From NCBI GenBank assembly GCA_027490195.1, contig JAIXYN010000008.1, positions 85,936-149,935 on the forward strand: 64,000 nt of DNA. Reading direction: 5' to 3'. The position numbers were made by a program, and so were the translations under genes. This document shows positions 47,175 to 54,003 of this stretch, piece after piece. A model generated the notes under the pieces. The model was not told the DNA's origin, ran no database searches, and saw only the letters and a list, made by a program, of their open reading frames with translations. Positions within the stretch are counted from its first letter, which is position 1; each line of letters starts with the position of its first letter. Source of the stretch: Verrucomicrobiaceae bacterium (GTDB lineage Bacteria > Verrucomicrobiota > Verrucomicrobiia > Verrucomicrobiales > Verrucomicrobiaceae).

Positions 47175-49379
47175 TCAGAGTTTGTACGTCCGCTGGAAGG
47201 TCTGCCTGAGGCTGCGCCACCACTGCGCTGCCAGCGGGGTTGACTCCAAAGTCATGCGGACCACCACGCGCTGACCGTGCAGCAGTTTGACGCTGGCATC
47301 CGGCTGAAGCAGTGCGCGAATTTCAAAAATCGGTTCCTTCGCATGCCTGCCCTCATCATCGGACGTCATGGCACCGGAAGAAGTCTGCCTGCGGCCTTGG
47401 GCACCTGGATTTTCGACGGCCACCTTGCCGCCTCCTAGAATCCCCAGAGCGGCGGAGGGCAGATCCTGGCGTTCCGCCGGGATGGCGTTGAAACTGGCCA
47501 CGCCCAGCATGCGCCCCTCCTGCCCGCGCACACGCACCTCAGTGCCATGCACCTGTTCGGGAGTGAACAATCGGGAGACATCATCCTGCCGCACCACTGC
47601 GGAAACCGCAAAGGCCTCGGTGTTTTGCACCACGCCCAGCTCAAGCCCGCGTGGCAGCATGTTGCTCTGATACTGGAAGGCATCGGGAGCCAGCCAGAGT
47701 CCGTCACAAGGAGCAAGTACCGTCAGCGCCCGGGTATCTTCCTCAAGCCGTGTCCGGCGCAGAGCAAGCGCAAGGAAGTAAGACTTCATGCTCGCATAGC
47801 GGGCAGGGTCCGTGTCCAGGGCCAGCCGCTGATGGGCCTCCGCCAAGGCCACCTGGCCCTTTAAGAGATCTTTTTCATGGCTCAGTTCGGCATTCTCCAG
47901 CTCCACCAGGGGCGTGCCCTGCTTCACCAGCGTGCCAGATGGCACCAGCAGTTTCGCCATGCGGCCGTCCACTCCCACATACACCCGCGCAAAGGGCTCG
48001 GCACGCACCACGCCTTCGGCACGAAAGTAATACGGCATGGGAATCAAAACCAAAAACGCCAGCACCACAGCCACCAGCCCGCCGCTCACCCCACAGGCCC
48101 GCAAACGACAGCGCTCCAGCTTGGGACTGAACAGGAGATATTGGATGGATTTGATAACCGGCAGCACCACCCACATGAACCCAAACACCACCGCCATGAG
48201 CATGCCGAACCCCAGGTAGTTCAGAGACACGATGAGAAGTATGCCAAAGGTAATCATGAGCCGGTACGCCCATGAGCAGACCCAGTAAATTGCCAGCCAG
48301 ATACCCTCGCCGGTCGTTTCTGCCGGACTGCGCGAGGACTTGAGACCAAACAGATAATGATCTGTCAGGTGGAGCATCATTTGGGATGCCCGTCCCTGCA
48401 GATTGGGCGTCTCCAGCCAGTCGGAGAGCATATGGTAACCGTCATAGCGCAGCAACGGGTTGACGTTGAAGACCAGCGTCACCACGGAGGCTGCGATGAT
48501 GGCGTTGAAGGCCAGATTGTGAACCGCACCCGTGCCGCTGTGCGACCAGACGATGGCGGCGATGCCCGCGATGCCTATTTCCACCAGCATTCCCGCCGCA
48601 CCGACGAGAATGCGGTGCCACTTGTTGCGAAACGCCGTACTGGCGGATGCATCCACATACGGCAGCGGATTGAACAGCAGCAGCATCACCCCCATTTCAG
48701 GCACCTCACCGCCCAACCGCCGGCAAGCGTAGCCATGACCAAACTCATGCAGCACTTTGATGACAACCATCACGACGTACATCCACAACAAATTGGCCGC
48801 ACCCAGCAGGCCGCTGCTGTCGGTGGCGAAAGCCGCCCAGTTCGACACCACCTCCGCGCTCCCCCAGCCTACCAGGACCAGCCAGAGCAGCAGACCCCAG
48901 CGTGAAAACATCGCCGTGCCCACCCAGGCCGTTGAGCGCAAAAAGGCATCCGGGCACCACAGGGGCATGCGGAAGAACAGCAGGTTCGTCCAGCGCTGCA
49001 CCGCATCCCGCTGTTTCTCTTTGGCAAAGACCTCGGCCAAGCCTTCCACATCTCCTTCGACGTCGCTGCGGAGCAGCCCGGCACGATGCAGCTGGCTGAG
49101 CAAATGCACCACCTCCCCCTGACCGGGAGCGTGATCTGGCTCCGCAGTCATGCAGCGCTCCCAGGCTTCACCCACGTTGGCGCTACGCTCCATTTCCGTG
49201 ATGAACGTGTAGGCGGCAGGCCTCACTCGAAAGAATTTCCCGCTCAGGTGATCACGCAGCACATACCAGCGCTGGCCACGGAAACGTTGCGCATGAATTT
49301 CGACCCCTGGCCGCAGCCGCACCCGCCTAGGGGTCACCTGGTGCCACGATTCATCAAAGGTTGGCAGCGGTGTGCTCAT
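47175..49379 (-). CDS. PqqD-like domain / M50 zinc protease / HlyD-type adaptor fusion
   Basis: 734 residues in three parts. Residues about 25-105 look like a PqqD-type winged helix (RGQRWYVLRDHLSGKFFRVRPAAYTFI.. LSQLHRAGLL), the fold used as a leader-peptide recognition element. Residues 150-440 are a polytopic M50 protease with HEFGHGYACRRLGG (HEFGH at 211-215) and the distal ligand motif NPLLRYDGYHMLSDW (307-321). After a further membrane segment ending LIPMPYYF, residues 455-710 form a HlyD-like periplasmic part (AEGVVRAEPFARVYVGVDGRM.. VPSGTLVKQGTPLVELEN, a coiled-coil hairpin and a barrel). The start at 49379 (MSTPLPTFDESW) lies 13 bases after the GAF-HlyD stop. It could recognise, and possibly cleave, the substrate N-terminus while docking to TolC. 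Confidence 0.9.
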   Translation of the reverse strand: MSTPLPTFDESWHQVTPRRVRLRPGVEIHAQRFRGQRWYVLRDHLSGKFFRVRPAAYTFITEMERSANVGEAWERCMTAEPDHAPGQGEVVHLLSQLHRAGLLRSDVEGDVEGLAEVFAKEKQRDAVQRWTNLLFFRMPLWCPDAFLRSTAWVGTAMFSRWGLLLWLVLVGWGSAEVVSNWAAFATDSSGLLGAANLLWMYVVMVVIKVLHEFGHGYACRRLGGEVPEMGVMLLLFNPLPYVDASASTAFRNKWHRILVGAAGMLVEIGIAGIAAIVWSHSGTGAVHNLAFNAIIAASVVTLVFNVNPLLRYDGYHMLSDWLETPNLQGRASQMMLHLTDHYLFGLKSSRSPAETTGEGIWLAIYWVCSWAYRLMITFGILLIVSLNYLGFGMLMAVVFGFMWVVLPVIKSIQYLLFSPKLERCRLRACGVSGGLVAVVLAFLVLIPMPYYFRAEGVVRAEPFARVYVGVDGRMAKLLVPSGTLVKQGTPLVELENAELSHEKDLLKGQVALAEAHQRLALDTDPARYASMKSYFLALALRRTRLEEDTRALTVLAPCDGLWLAPDAFQYQSNMLPRGLELGVVQNTEAFAVSAVVRQDDVSRLFTPEQVHGTEVRVRGQEGRMLGVASFNAIPAERQDLPSAALGILGGGKVAVENPGAQGRRQTSSGAMTSDDEGRHAKEPIFEIRALLQPDASVKLLHGQRVVVRMTLESTPLAAQWWRSLRQTFQRTYKL

Positions 49380-49392
49380 CGTCTTCGGGTTG

Positions 49393-51192
49393 TTACCACC
49401 AGAGCCACAGCCGCAGGGTTTCCACCGTGCGGTGCGCCAGCACCCACAGAAGGCTGCGCCGTCCGGCGACGATCTTGCCAATTCCACTCATGCCCGGCCG
49501 CCACCAATCCTGCGAGGGATCCGTGATCTGTACCCGCAGCAGAAACACATTGCCCTCAGAGCGCACTTCCGCCACCGGCTCAAAGCGGTCGATCAAAACC
49601 TTGAAGGCTTCACCCGGGCGGCTGGCAAAAACGACTTCGCCTTTCAACCCCTGGCCAAGGAAACCGATGTCGCGCTCATCCACCTGCAGCAAGGCCGTCA
49701 GGTCCCGCAGTTGCACCATTTTCAGGAGCGGCTCGCCCAATTGCACTGGAGCCGAAAGGCGTTCACGCAGATCACCTTCGACCACCACGCCGTCAAAGGG
49801 GGCCTTCACTTCCGTCTTGGCCAGACGATGCCGCACGATGGCCAGCTTGGCATCTTCCTGCCTCACGCGGGCCTGCGCCATCAGAGCTTCGGCGAGTTTG
49901 TTTTCAGCTTCGTAGCTGCGGGCCTCACGCTCGCTGCTGTCACGCGTGGCCATGCCATTGGCTTCTTCCAGCAGGAGCTCTCGCCGGTCCAAAGTCAGCA
50001 GCACATCGCCTTTTTTCACCACATCACCCAAATGATAGCGGACTTGGTCGATGTAGCCGGAGAAAGGTGCTGTGCTCAGCAGAGCCGAATCTGTCTTGAG
50101 CAGGAAAGGTGCGCTCACTTTGTGATCCACTGGAATGACCGCCAGGCAGACTACCGTCAACAGCAGCACCAGCACGGCCAGCTTGGGCCCGGTATGCTCT
50201 ACGCCCAGCCATTTCGCAGCGGAGGCGCGCAGTGCACGCCAGGCGCGTCGGCCCCACCAGCCGGACCGCTTCTGCAAATCCTCCAGCCTGCCCGCCACCA
50301 AATCACAGGCCAGACGCAGGCGCTCCAGATCGGCCTCGGCCCAGCGGCCCGTGACAGCCTCTCGCTCCACCAGCAACACGCCTGCGGCAGCGCCTTCGCC
50401 ATCGCGCAGCGGCGCTGAAAGCAATGACTCATCCTCATGACTGCGGCTGAAGGCCTGATGCTCGCGCGTGACCGCCCGGCTTTCTGCAATGGCCGGAAAG
50501 GAGACCTCATTGTTCTGATCCGCGCATTCATCCATGGCGCGCACGATCGCCTCAGCCTCTTGAAGGTTCTGCGCCACACGGCCGCCATGGCTCGTGGCGA
50601 TGAGTTTCAGATCAACACCTTCCCTCCAGCCCAAGGTCACGCGGCTGCCGCCCAAGATTGCAGCCACCCGGTGGCAGAGACGCAGGCCAGCTTCGAGCAT
50701 GGTTTTGCAACCACCCATGTCGAGTCCCAGGTCCAGCACCTCACGCAAGGTAAGCAACTGCTCACTTTGCCGACTCTCACGCCGCCTTGCTTGATACGTT
50801 TCCGCCAGCAGACGCAGTTCGCGGGCGACACCCTCTGTGTCCTCGCCAATGGCATCCAAAAGCACCAGCCACAGCTGCGGACTGGCCTCCCCACTGCCCG
50901 GCATGCTAAGCACCATCACTCTGGGAGACCAGACATGCACACCGCCCGCATTGAATTTTCCCAAGGAAGGCACCACGCCACTCTGCACCACGCGCTGCGC
51001 TGAAGACGGCCGGTCCTGCGCCACCACGCGCACGGCATCCGCCCCCTGCCCTGCCTGCAGCAACAGGCAGGCACCATCCGCTTCGAAACGCGCCCGGGCC
51101 AGCAAGCACCAGCGCGGCCAGAAAACTCCGGGCTCTCCCGCGAAGGAAGCCAGGAAATCAAAGTCGCTCAATGGCTCGATCCTGGAACTCAT
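49393..51192 (-). CDS. GAF-domain HlyD-family membrane-fusion adaptor
   Basis: 599 residues. The cytoplasmic N-terminal half contains a GAF-like sensory domain (about 150-305; VLDLGLDMGGCKTMLEAGLRLCHRVAAILGGSRVTLGW.. APLRDGEGAAAGVLLVEREAVTGRW). One membrane segment follows (KLAVLVLLLTVVCLAVIPV, 337-355), then a HlyD-like periplasmic half: VSAPFLLKTDSALLSTAPFSGYIDQVRYHLGDVVKKGDVLLTLD, a coiled-coil hairpin, APFDGVVVEGDL and beta-barrel strands, ending with a hydrophobic segment. It overlaps the upstream HlyD gene by four bases. A ligand-sensing domain on an export adaptor is unusual; it may gate secretion. The ligand is unknown. Confidence 0.88.
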   Translation of the reverse strand: MSSRIEPLSDFDFLASFAGEPGVFWPRWCLLARARFEADGACLLLQAGQGADAVRVVAQDRPSSAQRVVQSGVVPSLGKFNAGGVHVWSPRVMVLSMPGSGEASPQLWLVLLDAIGEDTEGVARELRLLAETYQARRRESRQSEQLLTLREVLDLGLDMGGCKTMLEAGLRLCHRVAAILGGSRVTLGWREGVDLKLIATSHGGRVAQNLQEAEAIVRAMDECADQNNEVSFPAIAESRAVTREHQAFSRSHEDESLLSAPLRDGEGAAAGVLLVEREAVTGRWAEADLERLRLACDLVAGRLEDLQKRSGWWGRRAWRALRASAAKWLGVEHTGPKLAVLVLLLTVVCLAVIPVDHKVSAPFLLKTDSALLSTAPFSGYIDQVRYHLGDVVKKGDVLLTLDRRELLLEEANGMATRDSSEREARSYEAENKLAEALMAQARVRQEDAKLAIVRHRLAKTEVKAPFDGVVVEGDLRERLSAPVQLGEPLLKMVQLRDLTALLQVDERDIGFLGQGLKGEVVFASRPGEAFKVLIDRFEPVAEVRSEGNVFLLRVQITDPSQDWWRPGMSGIGKIVAGRRSLLWVLAHRTVETLRLWLWW

Positions 51193-51932
51193 TGCGGGGA
51201 AAACTTGGCTCTCACTTTCATGCCCGGCCGCGCCTGGCCTTCCTGATTTTCAAACAGCAGACGCACGCGAAACAACCCGCTGCGCGCATCCACTTCAGGG
51301 TCGATGAAATGCACCTTCGCACGGCCTTGCACTGGGGGTGACAGCTCAGGGAAATTCACCTCGATCTCCTGCCCAAGTTTCAGCACTGAAAGCATCGTTG
51401 CCTCCAGATGAAACAGCAGCAGCAACCGGTCCACCTCCATGACCTGCATGATCGCTTCCGCCTCATTCACCGCTTCTCCCACTTCATGCAGGCGATGCAC
51501 CACCACGCCGTTGAGCGGCGAACGGATCTCTCGCTCGGCCACATCGGCTTCGGCGATCTTCAGGTCCGCCTTGATGCGTTTTACCTCCAGTTCCTTCGCC
51601 AGCGCCTCGTCCTTGCTGGAGACATTCTGCTCAAAGAGTCGTCTCGCGGCATTGTAATCAAACTCCGCTTTTTCCAGCATAAGCTGCAGGCGCTCCACTG
51701 CCACTTTCTCCTTGCCTGACTGCAGATTGACAATGACCTGCCCTTCCTTGATGCGGTCCCCTTCAGCAACAGAGATGCTGGTGATCATTTCGCGCAGGGA
51801 GGCACTGAGAATCACCGCACGAAAAGGCTTGGCGACTCCTTCACGCCACTCGGGCGCGGTAGTCTGCGCCACGCCCGCAGTGAGACTGCACAGAAAAGCT
51901 GAGGCAACTGCAGTCAGTAGGTGGGCGCGCAT
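51189..51932 (-). CDS. periplasmic HlyD/RND-type adaptor protein
   Basis: A 247-residue protein with a cleavable signal peptide (MRAHLLTAVASAFLCSLTAGVAQ). It has the adaptor order: half lipoyl domain (VILSASLREMITSISVAEGDRIKEGQVIVNLQS), helical hairpin (KVAVERLQLMLEKAEFDYNAARRLFEQNVSSKDEALAKELEVKRI), second half lipoyl (IRSPLNGVVVHRLHEVGEAVNEAEAIMQV) and a barrel ending VRLLFENQEGQARPGMKVRAKF. It has no membrane anchor, so it would bridge inner-membrane parts and the TolC channel. It follows tolC by 31 bases. Confidence 0.9.
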   Translation of the reverse strand: MRAHLLTAVASAFLCSLTAGVAQTTAPEWREGVAKPFRAVILSASLREMITSISVAEGDRIKEGQVIVNLQSGKEKVAVERLQLMLEKAEFDYNAARRLFEQNVSSKDEALAKELEVKRIKADLKIAEADVAEREIRSPLNGVVVHRLHEVGEAVNEAEAIMQVMEVDRLLLLFHLEATMLSVLKLGQEIEVNFPELSPPVQGRAKVHFIDPEVDARSGLFRVRLLFENQEGQARPGMKVRAKFSPQ

Positions 51933-51963
51933 GAGAGGGGCTTACGGACGACCGTCTCCAATG

Positions 51964-53745
51964 TTATTGTCCGTCACGATTGCCGCGTCCAAAAAATTTG
52001 CTGATCCGGCCACCCAGCGTGACTTTCTTGGTCGGAACGCTGGCTTCCTTCTTGGCTACCTCTGTCTTGACCGGAACCGGCTCAACCTCAGGTTTGACAG
52101 GCTTAGCCACCGGACTGACCTGCGCCACAGCGGGCACTGGAAATGGAACTGGTGCGGCTGAGGCTGGCGGTGTTGGCTCAGTAATATTGATGCGCAGATT
52201 CTTCAGCAGCGTGGCGGTGATGAGGTCCAGATCCACGATGCTCTTGTTGAAATCTGCCAGGGCCGCCACTTCACGGCTCTTGGCTTGTGAATAGTTGCGC
52301 TGAAGCTGCAACACCTGATAGCTGGTCGAGACCCCCTGCTGAAGTCGTTTCAATTCCGCATCGGCAGACTGACTGGCGGCCTCACGGCTCTTGCGCGTCG
52401 CAATCAGTCGATCCTGATTGATCAGCACCCGGTTGTAAACCGTGTCCACCTCCAGCAGCACTTGCAAACGCAGCTTCTCAGCCTGCTTCTCAGCCTGCTC
52501 CTGCTGACGGTAAGCCAGTCGCTCCGTTGCTTTTTGATTGTCCTTGTTCAATGGCACCGAGAACTGAAAACCCGCCGTCCATTCGGGAGCCTGACTCTGA
52601 AACGCGTTGGAATAGGTCTGACCAATATTGCCATCCAGGCCGTGCAGGCCGCCGCTCGCTACCAAATCCAGCCGGGACATGGATTGATTGCGCGCCAGTT
52701 GCGACTGCGCATAGCGGGCTTTGATGAACTCCTCCGCCTGCTTGACTTCGTAGCGGTTGTTGACCGCCAGCCCCATCAACTCGTTACGGCTGGTGACTGG
52801 CATGCTGTCGCTGAGGCGATCCGCCGGCATCACACGAGTGCTTTGACTGTAAACATCCGTGGAACGCCTGAACAGAAGTTGAAGCGCATTCTGGCGCTCG
52901 ATGTACAAAAGTTCGGCCGCCAGCAGCTCTTCTTTGCGCTGATAGATTCCTGCCTCGGCCACCACCACGTCGTTGTTGGCCGCCACACCTTCCTTGCTGC
53001 GCTTCCGTGTGTCTCCAAGCAGCTTCTCAGCAAGCTCGATCCCTTCCTTTTGCACGGCAATGTTCTCGCGGGTGAAGATCACGTCATAATACTGCTTCAT
53101 CACATCAGCGACCACCGTCGAAGTCCGAAACTGCCACTCGTAGTCCGCGATCTTTGCATTGGCTTTGGCAATGCGAATTTCCGCCAGGTTGGCGTCTTTC
53201 CCAAAACCTCTCAGCAATGGCTGCGTGGCGGTAATGCCCGTGAAGGACTCCCACTCAGGACTGAAAATCCCCGGCGGCTGACGGCGGTTAAGGCTGTTGG
53301 ACAGAACCCTCATTGTGGTGCCCAGCTCGATCGTGGCACCCGTGGTGAGCTTATCAATCAACGTCAGCTTGCTCACATGATTGCGCTGCATGAAGACGTG
53401 CGGTGCAGTCAGCTGCGGCGTTGCCGTGGTCGCGATCCCGCCCCCGGTCGCAATGTAATCCTGAGTGTTTTGCGGTGTGCGGATGGACTGATACGCATAG
53501 CTCCCTTCAAAGCGCGGGTTGAGCGCCTGATTGGCCACCTTGATTTTCTCCAGCTCGACCAGACGCCCGAGGTCCTGGATCATGATGTCGTTGTTGTTTT
53601 CCAGCGCTTTCAGAATCACCGCGCGCAAGCTCAACCGCTCTTCCTTGGCTGGCTCAAGACCCTGCGCGGACACGACCAAGACCATGAGGACTGGTGCGAC
53701 GAAGTTGGAAATTCCTGACCGTTTTTTGCGAGAATTCATGTTCAA
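51964..53745 (-). CDS. TolC-like outer-membrane efflux/secretion channel
   Basis: A 593-residue outer membrane factor. A signal peptide (FVAPVLMVLVVSAQG) precedes two structural repeats of the TolC type: long helical segments (LRAVILKALENNNDIMIQDLGRLVELEKIKVANQAL.. NPRFEGSYAY, and VNNRYEVKQAEEFIKARYAQSQLARNQSMSRLDLVASGG) and family-like LEVDTVYNRV, LKRLQQGVSTSYQVLQLQ. After the channel, residues 500-593 are a Pro/Val/Lys-rich tail (PVAKPVKPEVEPVPVKTE) ending in a basic segment, unusual for TolC. The first codon is either TTG at 53745, 6 bases from AGGAG, or ATG at 53739. It leads the operon; the 258-base upstream gap is AT-rich and probably holds the promoter, but I found no clear hexamer pair. 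Confidence 0.92.
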   Translation of the reverse strand: MNMNSRKKRSGISNFVAPVLMVLVVSAQGLEPAKEERLSLRAVILKALENNNDIMIQDLGRLVELEKIKVANQALNPRFEGSYAYQSIRTPQNTQDYIATGGGIATTATPQLTAPHVFMQRNHVSKLTLIDKLTTGATIELGTTMRVLSNSLNRRQPPGIFSPEWESFTGITATQPLLRGFGKDANLAEIRIAKANAKIADYEWQFRTSTVVADVMKQYYDVIFTRENIAVQKEGIELAEKLLGDTRKRSKEGVAANNDVVVAEAGIYQRKEELLAAELLYIERQNALQLLFRRSTDVYSQSTRVMPADRLSDSMPVTSRNELMGLAVNNRYEVKQAEEFIKARYAQSQLARNQSMSRLDLVASGGLHGLDGNIGQTYSNAFQSQAPEWTAGFQFSVPLNKDNQKATERLAYRQQEQAEKQAEKLRLQVLLEVDTVYNRVLINQDRLIATRKSREAASQSADAELKRLQQGVSTSYQVLQLQRNYSQAKSREVAALADFNKSIVDLDLITATLLKNLRINITEPTPPASAAPVPFPVPAVAQVSPVAKPVKPEVEPVPVKTEVAKKEASVPTKKVTLGGRISKFFGRGNRDGQ

Positions 53746-53751
53746 TTTCTG

Positions 53752-53756
53752 CTCCT
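53752..53756 (-). promoter_or_regulatory. Shine-Dalgarno of the TolC-like gene
   Basis: AGGAG (minus strand) with a 6-base spacing to TTG at 53745 and 12 bases to ATG at 53739. Spacing favours TTG as the actual start. Confidence 0.5.
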
Positions 53757-54003
53757 GGAGTTATGCGAAACAGCTTAATTCTCAGTGTTTTAGCTATTCA
53801 TTTAGCAAATTTCCACACTAATATTTAGCACTTTATAAGTATTTATTTAGAGCTGTTCTGGCCCAACCCTATATTCCACAGTTTTTTGGCCGCTTTGTTA
53901 CCGGCAAAATAAAGTCAGACACAGAACCGGACCTGCCAGCCCACCCTCTGCTGCTCTCTGAGCTGACTGGAAATCGCGCGGTGGCGGTTGCCAATGAGGC
54001 TCT

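Noticed and set aside
52462..53718. 418-codon open frame antisense to the TolC-like gene
   Set aside because: The TolC frame has a signal peptide, structural repeats and a Shine-Dalgarno; the antisense product is His/Arg/Leu-rich without recognisable features.
53880..53920. Hairpin GCCG/CGGC between the kinase and tolC as a terminator
   Set aside because: The stem is only four bases with a bulge and no T run follows it on either strand.
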